Below, in pieces: positions 1 to 8,871 of a stretch of DNA of 64,000 nt. The DNA lies in contig NZ_CANMSJ010000002.1 of assembly GCF_947500605.1 (NCBI RefSeq), forward strand, positions 186,001 through 250,000. Reading direction: 5' to 3'. Source of the stretch: an uncultured Lacinutrix sp. GTDB taxonomy: Bacteria > Bacteroidota > Bacteroidia > Flavobacteriales > Flavobacteriaceae. Positions within the stretch are counted from its first letter, which is position 1. Every line of letters begins with the position of its first letter. A program made the position numbers and the translations under genes. The notes beneath the pieces are model-generated. The model was not told where the DNA came from, searched no databases, and saw only the letters and a program-made list of their open reading frames with translations.

Positions 1-1000
1 TATCTTGAGCTGGCGCTAAATACACCTCATAATTTTTACTTACAAGTAGGCGTTTATCATTATTAAGTAAATTCTCTACCTCCTTAATCATTGTAGCAGA
101 ATCGACAGGAGTTACAATCTTTTTAGGTGTTTTTGGCACTTTTAAACTAGACGAAATACTACTTATTCTATTTTCTTTTGGCTCGAAAGCATTAGACAAC
201 ATGTAAGTTTTACGTCTAATAAAATCTGTAAATTCTCCTAGTGTTTTATGTTCGTCTTGAGCTTTAACAGTAATTGGTTTTCCTACTCTTACTTTTATTG
301 TACGGTGCTTTTGTGTTAGTAACTCCGAAGGCAGTTTTGCTGTTCTAAAGATGTCACTAATTTTAGATAACTTATAAAATAACTTACTATTTTGAGCATG
401 AAAATAAATAGGAACAATAGGAACATTAGCTTTTTGGGCTAATTTCATGGCCGCTTCTTCCCATGGCTTATCTACCATTAATTTTCCATCTTTATAAGTA
501 GAAACTTCTCCAGCAGGAAATATTCCTAATGGATGACCTTCTCTTAAATGCATGATTGCATTTTTAAAACCAGCAATGCTTGACTTTACATCCTTACGAT
601 CCTCAAAAGGATTAACGGGCATTATATATGGCTTCATCGGCTCTATACGATGTAATAAAAAGTTCGCTATTATTTTAAAATCGGCTCTTTGTTCTAGCAT
701 TAATTTTAATAATAATATACCATCTATTCCTCCTAGCGGGTGATTAGAAACTGTAATGTATGCACCATCTTTTGGAAGTCTTTTTAAATCTTCTTCAGGA
801 ATTTCAAATTTAATTTGAAACTCACCTAAAATAGCATCTAAAAACTTTATACCGCTTAAATGCTTGTTACGATTGTAGATTCTATTAAGTGTAGATATTT
901 TTAAAACTTTCATCAATAGCCAGCCTATAAACGTTCCAAATACTCCGTATTTTTCTAAGTTTATAGCTTTTGAAACTTCTTTTGCAGAGACTAAAGACAT
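1..1000 (-). CDS. Lysophospholipid acyltransferase-like protein, OlsF-like N-terminal part (partial, runs off left edge)
   Basis: The reading frame starts at the ATG at 1000 and is still open at base 1, so only the first 333 residues are visible. The acyltransferase motif NHPLGGID lies at residues 86-93 (His and Asp separated by five residues) and the substrate-binding block FPAGEVS at 161-167, as in PlsC/hemolysin-type acyltransferases. Family knowledge: in Flavobacteriia such proteins often carry a second, GNAT-like acyltransferase half and make ornithine lipids (OlsF type); that half would lie outside the window, so this is inference. It is the last of three minus-strand genes, 44 bases after the aspartate kinase stop. 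The lipid product cannot be told from the visible part. Confidence 0.8.
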   Translation of the reverse strand, partial: MSLVSAKEVSKAINLEKYGVFGTFIGWLLMKVLKISTLNRIYNRNKHLSGIKFLDAILGEFQIKFEIPEEDLKRLPKDGAYITVSNHPLGGIDGILLLKLMLEQRADFKIIANFLLHRIEPMKPYIMPVNPFEDRKDVKSSIAGFKNAIMHLREGHPLGIFPAGEVSTYKDGKLMVDKPWEEAAMKLAQKANVPIVPIYFHAQNSKLFYKLSKISDIFRTAKLPSELLTQKHRTIKVRVGKPITVKAQDEHKTLGEFTDFIRRKTYMLSNAFEPKENRISSISSSLKVPKTPKKIVTPVDSATMIKEVENLLNNDKRLLVSKNYEVYLAPAQD

Positions 1001-1044
1001 AGTTGTTTTTTCTGTTTTTTTAGCTTACAAATGTAAGCAATAGA

Positions 1045-2295
1045 TTATTGAGTTACAATTTGTACTGTTTCTTGAAACAACTGCTTCAATAACACGGTTT
1101 TATCTTGCTCTAAATTTTTTATTGCTGCTTCGTTGTAATGCCTAATGGTATATAATGAAACATTTTCATGACACTCGACCTTAAATTTAGCTTTTAAGTG
1201 TAACAGCAGTTTTTCTAAATTATCGTAAGTGTTTTCAAAACACACCGAAAAACTAATTGCCGAATTCTGAATCACATCTACCTTCATTTTATAAAGCGCT
1301 AGTAAGTTAAAAATCTCGCTTATATTTTCTTCAACTACATAAGAGAAATCTAAAGTAGATAAAGATAATAATACTTGTTTTTGTTTTAAAATAAAACACG
1401 GCACTTTAGGCTCAATACCTTGAGATTTATTAACCGTTGTTCCAGCATTTTCTGGATTTAAAAAAGATTTTACATGTAAAGGAATCTCCTTACGCTGCAA
1501 TGGCTGTAATGTTTTTGGATGAATAACAGATGCGCCATAAAAAGCAAGTTCTATAGCCTCTGTATATGAGATAGTATTTAATAATTGTGTATTATTAAAA
1601 TGACGTGGATCTCCATTTAAAACTCCAGGAACGTCTTTCCATATTGTAACACTTTGTGCATTTAAACAATATGCAAAAATAGCGGCCGTATAATCACTAC
1701 CTTCTCTACCTAATGTGGTTGTAAAGTTATTACTATCGCTAGCTATAAAACCTTGGGTAATATATAAAGTAGACTCTTTAACTTTACTAATAATATTATG
1801 TTGTGTGGTTTCCCAATTTACATTTGCACGACGATAATAATCGTCTGTTTTAATACATTGCCTAACATCTAGCCATGTATTATTTAGGTGTAAACTATTT
1901 AAATAATGACTAATAATAGTTGTAGAAACTAATTCGCCATAACCAATAACTTGATCGTATATAAAATTATAATTTGGAGACTTATTACTTTTAAAAAACT
2001 GTATTAATTCATTAAAAAGGGCATCAACCGTAACAAAAACTTGATGTTGTTGGTTGTTAAACAAATCCATCATAATAGTTTGATGGTAGTTTTTTACGGT
2101 ATCTAATTCTGCTATAAAAGTATTTTTTTCGTTTAAATATTTATCTATTACAACTTCTAGAGCGTTTGTAGTTTTGCCCATTGCAGAAACTACAATAAGC
2201 GTGTTTTCATGACCTACTTTTTCAAGTACTTTTACTACATTTTTTACGCCATTAGCATCTTTTACAGAAGCTCCACCAAACTTAAATACTTGCAC
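1045..2295 (-). CDS. lysC: Aspartate kinase (monofunctional)
   Basis: Catalyses ATP-dependent phosphorylation of aspartate, the first step towards lysine, threonine, methionine and diaminopimelate. The 416-residue protein has the N-terminal KFGGASV motif (residues 5-11), the GREGSDYTA signature at 196-204, the WKDVPGV segment after it and a C-terminal ACT-like regulatory region of about 130 residues. No homoserine dehydrogenase domain follows. The start is a GTG at 2295 whose G is also the last base of the TAG stop of the upstream GNAT gene (TAGTG), so translation is probably coupled. Feedback control by an end product is expected for the family but the inhibitor cannot be read from sequence. 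Confidence 0.93.
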   Translation of the reverse strand: MQVFKFGGASVKDANGVKNVVKVLEKVGHENTLIVVSAMGKTTNALEVVIDKYLNEKNTFIAELDTVKNYHQTIMMDLFNNQQHQVFVTVDALFNELIQFFKSNKSPNYNFIYDQVIGYGELVSTTIISHYLNSLHLNNTWLDVRQCIKTDDYYRRANVNWETTQHNIISKVKESTLYITQGFIASDSNNFTTTLGREGSDYTAAIFAYCLNAQSVTIWKDVPGVLNGDPRHFNNTQLLNTISYTEAIELAFYGASVIHPKTLQPLQRKEIPLHVKSFLNPENAGTTVNKSQGIEPKVPCFILKQKQVLLSLSTLDFSYVVEENISEIFNLLALYKMKVDVIQNSAISFSVCFENTYDNLEKLLLHLKAKFKVECHENVSLYTIRHYNEAAIKNLEQDKTVLLKQLFQETVQIVTQ

Positions 2296-2774
2296 TATAT
2301 ATTGATTAAATAATTTTTAATTCCATTTTCATTTAAATGTACAACATCCCAATCTCTCATAACATTTGCTCCCTTTTTTTCGTAGAAAGTAATTGCAGGT
2401 TCGTTCCAATCTATAACTTCCCAACTTATGCGCTTAACACCCATTGCATTACCATGTTTTACAACCTCATTTAAAAGTTCGGTTCCTAAACCACTACCTC
2501 TCATGCTTTTTCTTACAATTAAATCTTCAAGATGTAAAACTTCTCCTTTCCAAGTAGAATAACGCTTATAAACTAGTGCCGCGCCAACTATTTCATTCTC
2601 GTTTTCGGCAACAAAACAAGTAAATTTTGGCTCTTTCCCATAACCATCTTCTTCAAGATTACCTACTGTAACTTCAACAGCATCAGGTTCTTTTTCAAAA
2701 ATAGCGAGTTCTACGATTAGGTCGTGAACATTTTTCATATCATTTTTAGTTGCTAGACGTATTGAGCTCTTCAT
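2295..2774 (-). CDS. GNAT family N-acetyltransferase
   Basis: A 159-residue GCN5-related acetyltransferase. The acetyl-CoA loop is seen in LEDLIVRKSMRGSGLGTELL (R/Q-x-x-G-x-G/A type) and is followed by WEVIDWNEPAITFYEKKGA, the usual beta-6/alpha-4 region. The frame can be extended upstream to 2912, but the ATG at 2774 opens a standard GNAT N-terminus (RLATKNDMKNVHDLI) and a promoter-like CAAATATA (TATATTTG on the minus strand) sits at 2794-2801, so the longer form is rejected. It is the first gene of the minus-strand set GNAT - aspartate kinase - acyltransferase. The sequence resembles diamine/amino-acid acetyltransferases of the SAT1-like branch, but the substrate is unknown. Confidence 0.85.
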   Translation of the reverse strand: MKSSIRLATKNDMKNVHDLIVELAIFEKEPDAVEVTVGNLEEDGYGKEPKFTCFVAENENEIVGAALVYKRYSTWKGEVLHLEDLIVRKSMRGSGLGTELLNEVVKHGNAMGVKRISWEVIDWNEPAITFYEKKGANVMRDWDVVHLNENGIKNYLINI

Positions 2775-2793
2775 ATTAAAACAATTTGGAAAC

Positions 2794-2801
2794 CAAATAT
2801 A
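2794..2801 (-). promoter_or_regulatory. Promoter -7 element for the GNAT/aspartate kinase genes
   Basis: TATATTTG read on the minus strand matches the Bacteroidota -7 consensus TANNTTTG exactly and lies about 20 bases before the GNAT ATG. No clear TTG -33 box was found at the proper spacing, so this rests on the -7 element and position only. Confidence 0.45.
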
Positions 2802-2894
2802 GTTTAAAGTTAAATAAGGTAAGATATTAAGTTTTACGAAAACGCAATAGTTTGCTAAAAAAAACGATATTTGCAAAAGCGAAAGTCTAAAACT

Positions 2895-3908
2895 ATGTCT
2901 AGAAAAAACCAAACGTTAGGAGAATTTATTATCGAAAACCAATCGTCTTTTAAATACACTTCTGGTGAATTATCAAGATTAATAAACTCTATTCGTCTAG
3001 CTGCGAAAGTGGTAAACCACGAAGTAAATAAAGCTGGTTTAGTAGACATAATTGGAGCTGCCGGAGACACTAACATTCAAGGTGAGGACCAACAAAAATT
3101 AGACGTATACGCTAACGAGAAATTTATTCAAACCTTAACAAATAGAAATATCGTTTGTGGTATTGCTAGTGAGGAAGAAGATGATTTTATCTCAATAAAT
3201 AGTCAAGACGAAAATAACCAAAACAAATATGTAGTATTAATAGATCCTTTAGATGGTTCTAGTAATATTGATGTTAATGTTTCTGTAGGTACTATTTTCT
3301 CAATTTATAGGCGTGTTACACCTGTTGGAACACCTGTAACTATAGAGGATTTTCTTCAAAAAGGAAATCAGCAAGTAGCAGCTGGTTATGTTGTTTATGG
3401 AACTTCTACAATGTTAGTTTATACAACTGGAGATGGCGTAAACGGATTTACATTAAATCCAGCTTTAGGAACACTTTATTTATCGCATCCAAACATGCAA
3501 TTCCCAGAAGATGGAAACATCTACTCTATTAACGAAGGTAATTACAACCATTTTCCACAAGGCGTTAAAGATTATTTAAAGTATTGCCAAAAAGAAGAAG
3601 ATAACAGACCATACACCTCAAGATATATTGGTTCTTTAGTTTCAGATTTTCATAGAAATATGATAAAAGGTGGTATCTACATCTACCCAAAAAGTTCTAA
3701 AAATGCAGCTGGTAAACTACGTTTACTTTACGAATGTAACCCTATGGCTTACATTGCAGAACAAGCTAATGGTAAAGCTAGTGATGGTTTTACAAGAATT
3801 CTAGATATAGAGCCAACAGAGCTGCACCAACGAGTTCCTTTTTTCTGCGGAAGTAAAAATATGGTAGAAAAAGCCGAGGACTTTATGCAAAATGCTCAAG
3901 AAGCATAG
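2895..3908 (+). CDS. fbp: Fructose-1,6-bisphosphatase, class 1
   Basis: Hydrolyses fructose-1,6-bisphosphate to fructose-6-phosphate, the committed gluconeogenic step. The 337-residue protein carries the metal-binding acidic cluster ASEEED, the signature [20 protein letters not shown], and the C-terminal substrate-binding region with [18 protein letters not shown]. The length is that of bacterial FBPase I. I chose the ATG at 2895 ([11 protein letters not shown]); the frame is open eight codons further upstream without a better start. A near-consensus -7 box (GATATTTG) lies about 20 bases upstream. It is divergent from the GNAT gene and 45 bases ahead of the coiled-coil gene, so read-through into the signalling genes downstream is possible. 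Confidence 0.96.
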   Translation: MSRKNQTLGEFIIENQSSFKYTSGELSRLINSIRLAAKVVNHEVNKAGLVDIIGAAGDTNIQGEDQQKLDVYANEKFIQTLTNRNIVCGIASEEEDDFISINSQDENNQNKYVVLIDPLDGSSNIDVNVSVGTIFSIYRRVTPVGTPVTIEDFLQKGNQQVAAGYVVYGTSTMLVYTTGDGVNGFTLNPALGTLYLSHPNMQFPEDGNIYSINEGNYNHFPQGVKDYLKYCQKEEDNRPYTSRYIGSLVSDFHRNMIKGGIYIYPKSSKNAAGKLRLLYECNPMAYIAEQANGKASDGFTRILDIEPTELHQRVPFFCGSKNMVEKAEDFMQNAQEA

Positions 3909-3953
3909 TATTCTAATAAATTTTGCTATTTTTACCGTAGTTTATTAAACTAA

Positions 3954-4307
3954 ATGGCAATGGCAAAGAACGACAATAGCACAAATAACAACGTAAACGA
4001 TTCTACTTCTAAAATTGATGCGATAAAGCAGCTTATTTTTGGTGAAAACATCCAAGAATATAATCATGAATTTGAAGCTGTAAAACTAGACATCCTTAAA
4101 AAGAAAAAAGAACTAGAAAGCTTACTTGATGATGTTAAGGCGGAATTACTTCAAAATATTGATAACTTAAGTACAGATATTAATATAAGAATTACCGAAT
4201 TAGAAAACACCTTAGAAGACAAGGCAGATGCTCTTGAAGAGAAAAAATTAGACCGCAAACTTTTTGGCGATTTACTAATTAAACTTGGCGAGAAAATAAG
4301 TAACTAA
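3954..4307 (+). CDS. Small coiled-coil protein, first gene of the GTPase/histidine-kinase locus
   Basis: I do not recognise a named family. The 117-residue protein is soluble and highly charged. A low-complexity Asn/Ser/Thr N-terminus (about 20 residues) precedes a conserved-looking segment (IDAIKQLIFGENIQEY) and then heptad-rich helices (DILKKKKELESLLDDVKAEL and a second run to about residue 100) that should form a coiled coil. It ends with a short amphipathic helix (DRKLFGDLLIKLGEKIS). Two ATGs, two codons apart, compete for the start. Only 15 bases separate it from the Roadblock-like gene, implying co-translation. The ending DLLIKLGEKI recalls cytoplasmic adaptor proteins, but no function is claimed. 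Confidence 0.7.
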   Translation: MAMAKNDNSTNNNVNDSTSKIDAIKQLIFGENIQEYNHEFEAVKLDILKKKKELESLLDDVKAELLQNIDNLSTDINIRITELENTLEDKADALEEKKLDRKLFGDLLIKLGEKISN

Positions 4308-4322
4308 TTTGATTCTCACGCC

Positions 4323-5129
4323 ATGAATCAAGACGAAAAACTTTCTATTTTAAAAGACATCTTACTAACAGATGAGCGTGAGTATGCAAAAAAAGTAGAA
4401 GAAAAGCTTAAAGTTGTTGAAGACATTATAAACAAACAGAAGCAATTGTCTGAGCGTGTAGATCCAATAATAGATCAAAAACTCGATGATTTTGTTTCAC
4501 AAATACCAAAAACTTTAGGACCTGTAATTACAGAAGCATTAAAAAGTGAAATTAAAAACTCTCAAGATGCTGTTGTAGAAGCTTTATTTCCAATTATTGG
4601 GAAAATGATAAAAAAGTATGTACAGCAGGAGATGCAAATTCTATCTGAACAGATAAACGCAAAAATGAATAGTGCGTTTTCTTTTGAAGGTTTAAAACGT
4701 AAGTTTAAATCTAAAAGAACGGGCGTAAGCGAAGCAGATTTAATGTTACAAGAACTAGCTCAACCTGTTATAGAACAAATTATGGTTATTGAGAAAGGTT
4801 CTGGAATAATCATTTCAGAATATTCTAAAACACAAGCTATAGACGAAGACATGGTCTCTGGTATGCTTACTGCAATTAAAAGTTTTGCAGAAGATGCATT
4901 TGAGAAAGAAAACCAAGAATTAAACTATATAGAATACGACAGTTTCCATATACACCTTCAAAATTTCTCAGAATATTACATTGCAGTAATTATTTCTGGC
5001 CCTTATAATGTTGTTTTTAAAAGTAAACTTGAAGACAAATTATTAGATTTTGCGCAAAATTATATTAATAAAGAGGATATTAATGATCACGATTTATTTT
5101 CTAAAAAATTGAAATCGTTTTTCGAGTAA
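4323..5129 (+). CDS. Coiled-coil protein with C-terminal Roadblock/LC7-like domain, candidate GTPase partner
   Basis: A 268-residue soluble protein without signal peptide or membrane segment. Residues 1-130 are helical and charged (for example EEKLKVVEDIINKQKQLSE, then KSEIKNSQDAVVEALFPIIGK). From about residue 150 the pattern changes to a compact alpha/beta domain: PVIEQIMVIEKGSGIIISEY (two strands with a turn), a helix DEDMVSGMLTAIKSFAEDAF, then strands IEYDSFHIHLQNFSEYYIAV and a final helix. That order resembles Roadblock/LC7 (MglB-like) domains that bind or regulate small GTPases. The gene immediately 3' is such a GTPase. The fold assignment is by eye and is inference. Some databases label relatives as OmpA-type proteins; nothing of an OmpA domain is visible here. 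Confidence 0.65.
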   Translation: MNQDEKLSILKDILLTDEREYAKKVEEKLKVVEDIINKQKQLSERVDPIIDQKLDDFVSQIPKTLGPVITEALKSEIKNSQDAVVEALFPIIGKMIKKYVQQEMQILSEQINAKMNSAFSFEGLKRKFKSKRTGVSEADLMLQELAQPVIEQIMVIEKGSGIIISEYSKTQAIDEDMVSGMLTAIKSFAEDAFEKENQELNYIEYDSFHIHLQNFSEYYIAVIISGPYNVVFKSKLEDKLLDFAQNYINKEDINDHDLFSKKLKSFFE

Positions 5130-5168
5130 CTATTTCTATATATAAGTAATTATACTATATCCTTTTCT

Positions 5169-5176
5169 TATTTTTG
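5169..5176 (+). promoter_or_regulatory. Promoter -7 element ahead of the small GTPase gene
   Basis: TATTTTTG matches TANNTTTG exactly, 56 bases before the GTPase ATG inside the only sizeable gap (102 bases) of the locus. It suggests that the GTPase and both kinases can be transcribed separately from the two upstream coiled-coil genes. No TTG -33 box is apparent. Confidence 0.4.
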
Positions 5177-5231
5177 CCCAGCTATATCTATAGCACTTTT
5201 TTAATTAAAAAATTAAAGTTATATTTCTAAA

Positions 5232-5726
5232 ATGAAAATTTCTAAAAAAATAGTTTTATTAGGTCATTTTGGTGTTGGTAAATCTTCACTTATTAGACGT
5301 TTTGTAGAAAACACATTTTCTGAAGATTATAAAGTAACTATTGGTGTACACATTTTTAAGAAAAATGTAACTATTCCAGAAAAAGGAACAGACGTTTCTT
5401 TAGTTATTTGGGATTTAGAAGGAAACGATGATATAAGTAACACTAGGCTATCTTATCTTTTAGGTACACATGCCTTTATTTATGTGTACGATGTAACAAG
5501 ACCTGCAACATACGAGAAGTTAGAAAGCGAACTAAATTTCCTTAAAGAAAAGCAAAAAAACACACCTATTACTGTTGTTGGTAACAAAGAAGATTTGGTT
5601 ACCAAAGCATATATAAAGCAGAACAGCGATAATTTTGGTCGTTTAACAGATTTTTATGTCAGTGCAAAGACAGGAGATAAAGTTGACTTTCTTTTTTCTA
5701 ATTTAGCTGAATCGCTTATTAAATAA
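5232..5726 (+). CDS. Rab/Ras-like small GTPase with Asn at the catalytic Gln position
   Basis: A 164-residue single-domain GTPase. All five G motifs are present: G1 GHFGVGKS (residues 11-18), G2 Thr36 within YKVTIGVHIF, G3 WDLEG with Asp61 and Gly64, G4 NKED (118-121) and G5 SAK (144-146). The switch I segment is strikingly like eukaryotic Rab proteins (YxxTIGVxF). The residue after the G3 glycine, equivalent to Ras Gln61, is Asn65, which should lower intrinsic hydrolysis or require a partner in trans. There is no C-terminal Cys prenylation motif or membrane anchor, so it is probably cytosolic. It sits between the Roadblock-like protein and two hybrid histidine kinases (18 bases to the first), suggesting a shared pathway. 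The biological output is unknown. Confidence 0.88.
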   Translation: MKISKKIVLLGHFGVGKSSLIRRFVENTFSEDYKVTIGVHIFKKNVTIPEKGTDVSLVIWDLEGNDDISNTRLSYLLGTHAFIYVYDVTRPATYEKLESELNFLKEKQKNTPITVVGNKEDLVTKAYIKQNSDNFGRLTDFYVSAKTGDKVDFLFSNLAESLIK

Positions 5727-5744
5727 GCAAAAAACAGCTTTACA

Positions 5745-7268
5745 ATGTTAGAAGTTTACAAGAAAAAGTATATAAAACCAGTTCTACAATATTCAATATT
5801 AGATTTCGAAGGAAACATAATAGAATCTGATAACGCACTATTTTTAAATTTTAAGAATCAGTACGTAGGAGATATTCATCCTTTTTTTGAAACAATAACC
5901 TCTCTTTTAACTGCAGAGGAAAATGAAACTGTTTTTTCTTGTATTCATTTAAATATTGAAGGCAAAGCAATTACTGCAGATATAATTTTACAAACCTTTG
6001 GTGATGCTAAAAACCCGTTATTAATCATTCACGATTTAACGTCTCACTATAATAACTATCAAACTACTGCACAGGTTAGAAATGAGTCTGTTATCAACTC
6101 TCAAATTTTAGAGTTAAAAAACACATATTTAAAAGAAAAAGAAGTTTTTAAAAACAGTTTTATCGCAAACTTTAGTCATGAGTTGCGAGATCCACTAACT
6201 GGTATTTTAACGTTTACAGATATATTAAGCAAAACCAATTTAGACTTAAAGCAGAAAGATTATATTCAAATATTAAACTCTTCATCAAATTTTTTAAAGA
6301 AAATGATTGATGATATTCTAGACATTTCTAAAATTGAATCTGGAAACTTAGAACTCTCTATAGAACCTTTTTATCTTTTAGATTTATTAAATGAAATTAA
6401 GTTTAATTATAAGCTTAAAGCTGAACAAAAAGGATTAGAGTTTAGCTTTAATTTTGATGATAAATTACCAGAGATTGTAGGTGGCGATGCTAAAAGATTA
6501 CAACAAGTTTTAACAAACTTATTAGATAACGCATTAAAATTCACAGATAGTGGTAGCATAAGCTTTAACGCATCTTTAAACCAGCTTAGAGCGCAAAAAG
6601 CAAGTATTCACTTTGAAATAGTTGATACTGGGATAGGTATAAAAGAGGAAAACTTTGAAACTATTTTTTCAAGTTTCTCTCAAGTAAGCAACAACCACTC
6701 GTACAAAGGCACAGGACTTGGACTTGCTATTGTAAAGTATTTAGTAGAATTAACCAATAGTAAAATAAGTGTTTCTTCTAACTATGGAAAAGGCTCTATT
6801 TTTTCTACAAATATTAATTTTGTAGCAAACTCAACGTTAGTTGTTAATAAGCCAAAAAATAAAAAAGAAATAAAATTTGACGTTTCAAGAAAATACAACA
6901 TTTTACTAGTTGAAGATTCTGAAATCACACAACTCTCTGTTTTAAAAATCTTAGCATCACAAGGTCATTTTTTCCTAGATATTGTTACTAAACCAGACGA
7001 TGTACTTGCAAGAATATCGAATATAGACAGTGAGATTGATTTGGTACTAATGGATATAAAGTTGAAAGAATTTCGTGGAGACGAAATTGCAAAACAAATA
7101 AGAAAACTTCCAGAACGTCACCAGAAAAAAGTGCCAATTGTAGCTATGACGGCTAAAATTTTTAAAGAAGACTTAAAACGTTATAAAAAAGCGGGAATAA
7201 ACGATGTTTTAAAAAAACCGTTTAACGAAAGTCAGCTATTAGAAATAATTGCAAATAACCTGAAATAA
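5745..7268 (+). CDS. Hybrid sensor histidine kinase (PAS-like sensor, HisKA, HATPase, receiver), catalytically intact
   Basis: A 507-residue cytoplasmic hybrid kinase. Residues 1-110 form a PAS-like sensor (SILDFEGNIIESD ... IHPFFETI ... LLIIHDLT), followed by a short coiled coil. The HisKA H-box is FSHELRDPL with His145. The ATPase domain has an N-box (NLLDNALKFTD), G1 (DTGIGIKEEN), F-box and G2 (GTGLGLAIVK). The C-terminal receiver has the acidic pair in LLVEDSE, phosphorylatable Asp437 (LMDIK), the Thr of VAMTA and Lys in KKPF. No membrane segments are visible, so it senses a cytosolic cue or a protein partner. It follows the small GTPase by 18 bases and precedes a paralogue of the same architecture and nearly identical length. 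Confidence 0.92.
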   Translation: MLEVYKKKYIKPVLQYSILDFEGNIIESDNALFLNFKNQYVGDIHPFFETITSLLTAEENETVFSCIHLNIEGKAITADIILQTFGDAKNPLLIIHDLTSHYNNYQTTAQVRNESVINSQILELKNTYLKEKEVFKNSFIANFSHELRDPLTGILTFTDILSKTNLDLKQKDYIQILNSSSNFLKKMIDDILDISKIESGNLELSIEPFYLLDLLNEIKFNYKLKAEQKGLEFSFNFDDKLPEIVGGDAKRLQQVLTNLLDNALKFTDSGSISFNASLNQLRAQKASIHFEIVDTGIGIKEENFETIFSSFSQVSNNHSYKGTGLGLAIVKYLVELTNSKISVSSNYGKGSIFSTNINFVANSTLVVNKPKNKKEIKFDVSRKYNILLVEDSEITQLSVLKILASQGHFFLDIVTKPDDVLARISNIDSEIDLVLMDIKLKEFRGDEIAKQIRKLPERHQKKVPIVAMTAKIFKEDLKRYKKAGINDVLKKPFNESQLLEIIANNLK

Positions 7269-7344
7269 GCAAAAGAACTCCGCTTATTCGTGTTTTAAAA
7301 TACTGTATCTTTATATTTAATAAAATTATTGCCAATAATTATAC

Positions 7345-8871
7345 ATGCTCGAGAATTACACTATTCCTTATAACGAAACCACAAATCAAATATTACTTAT
7401 TAGTGATGATGGAGTTATTATAGATGCTGAATCTATACTTTTTAAAAATTGTATCGGTAAATCTATAGACAAACTACATCCTTTTTTCTATAGTATATTC
7501 GCTTTATTAACTCAAAATAATAAAACCTTCAATTTTGAATGTGTCAATCTAGATTTAGATGGCACTAACTATACTATTGATGCGACTTTACACATTAACA
7601 ACGAAAACGAACCTTCTGTTTTTGTATTTCAAGAACTAACAAAACAATATGTTTTGCTACAAAAAGCGGCTCAAAAAAGAAATGTTGCCGAAATAAAATC
7701 TCAGCTATTAAGTTTCAACAATACTATTCTACAGGAAAAAGAAGCATTTAAAAATACATTTATAGCAAATTTTAGCAACGAAATAAAAACACCTGTTAAT
7801 ACTATAAATGGTTTTGTTTCTCTTCTAGAAAATACAAATCTAGAACAAAGTCAGCGTTATAATCTTGATGTTATTAAAAACACTAACGACAAGTTAAAAA
7901 CAATGATTAGCGATATTATAGATATTTCTAAAATTGAGGCAGACTATTTCCCAATACGCCCAATACGTTATAACCTTCTCGAAGAATTAAACCTAATTAC
8001 TCAAATATTTACTCAAAAATGTAAAGAGAAAGGCTTAACATTAAAATATAGTATTGATCCAGAATGTCCTAAATATGTTATTGCAGACAAGTACAGGTTA
8101 GCACAAATTGTAAACAATATTATTGGTAATGCTATTAAATTTACTCCATCTGGAAGCATCGAATTAACAACCGAATGCGTTAAAAAAACCGAAGATTCTG
8201 CTACATTATTATTTAAAGTAAAAGATACTGGAGTTGGTATTGAAAAAAAGGAAATCGATTCTATTTTTAATAGTTTTCATCAAATCACAAATAGCTTAGT
8301 TAATAATGGTGTTGGATTAGGACTTTCCATAACAAAAAAGCTTATTCATGCTTTAAAAGGTACAATAACATTAAAAAGTGAAGTTGGAGTAGGCTCTACC
8401 TTTTGCATAGCATTAGATTTTAAAATAGCTCCAGACCAAAAGGACGACGTTATTATAACTAAAACCTCGAAAACGACTTCTAAAAACGATTTTAAAATTT
8501 TACTTGCAGATCCTTTACGCGATAATCAAGAAAAACTTTTAAATATTATTAGTAAACTAAAAAACTGTGATGTTGTTGTTATAGAAGATGGAGACCAAGT
8601 TATAGAGGAGCTTTACAAGACTACTTTCGATCTTGTAATACTAAACCTTAAACTACCAACTACAGATGGCTTAGATACTACGCGCTATATAAGGCACTCA
8701 GAATATAAAGACATTAATAAAATTCCTATTGTTGTAATAAGCGAAAATCCTTCTAAAGAAGAAGAGGCCTATTGCAAACAAAGAAGAGTAAATAGTTATA
8801 TTGGGAAACCTTTTGTTAAGGCCGAAATACTAAGAAAACTAAAATATATTATACAAAAAAAGCAAGCTTAA
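7345..8871 (+). CDS. Degenerate hybrid histidine kinase paralogue (phospho-acceptor His and Asp both replaced by Asn)
   Basis: A 508-residue protein with the same domain order as the preceding kinase: PAS-like sensor (including the shared HPFF segment), H-box helix, HATPase and receiver. The H-box reads FSNEIKTPV, so Asn145 stands exactly where the neighbour has His145. The receiver reads VILNLKLP, so Asn434 replaces the phospho-acceptor Asp, and the beta-1 acidic pair is reduced to LADP. The nucleotide-binding boxes look intact (NNIIGNAIKFT, DTGVGIEKKEID, GVGLGLSITKK), as does the receiver Lys (GKPF). It should bind ATP but neither autophosphorylate nor accept phosphate by the usual route, arguing for a pseudokinase or allosteric partner of the upstream kinase. 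The open frame shows no sign of decay. Confidence 0.9.
   Translation: MLENYTIPYNETTNQILLISDDGVIIDAESILFKNCIGKSIDKLHPFFYSIFALLTQNNKTFNFECVNLDLDGTNYTIDATLHINNENEPSVFVFQELTKQYVLLQKAAQKRNVAEIKSQLLSFNNTILQEKEAFKNTFIANFSNEIKTPVNTINGFVSLLENTNLEQSQRYNLDVIKNTNDKLKTMISDIIDISKIEADYFPIRPIRYNLLEELNLITQIFTQKCKEKGLTLKYSIDPECPKYVIADKYRLAQIVNNIIGNAIKFTPSGSIELTTECVKKTEDSATLLFKVKDTGVGIEKKEIDSIFNSFHQITNSLVNNGVGLGLSITKKLIHALKGTITLKSEVGVGSTFCIALDFKIAPDQKDDVIITKTSKTTSKNDFKILLADPLRDNQEKLLNIISKLKNCDVVVIEDGDQVIEELYKTTFDLVILNLKLPTTDGLDTTRYIRHSEYKDINKIPIVVISENPSKEEEAYCKQRRVNSYIGKPFVKAEILRKLKYIIQKKQA

Noticed and set aside
552-743. Short plus-strand frame of 63 codons
   Set aside because: It lies opposite the well-supported acyltransferase gene and shows no family features.
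2775-2912. N-terminal extension of the GNAT gene
   Set aside because: It overlaps fbp and the promoter-like element, and the standard GNAT start is at the ATG 2774.
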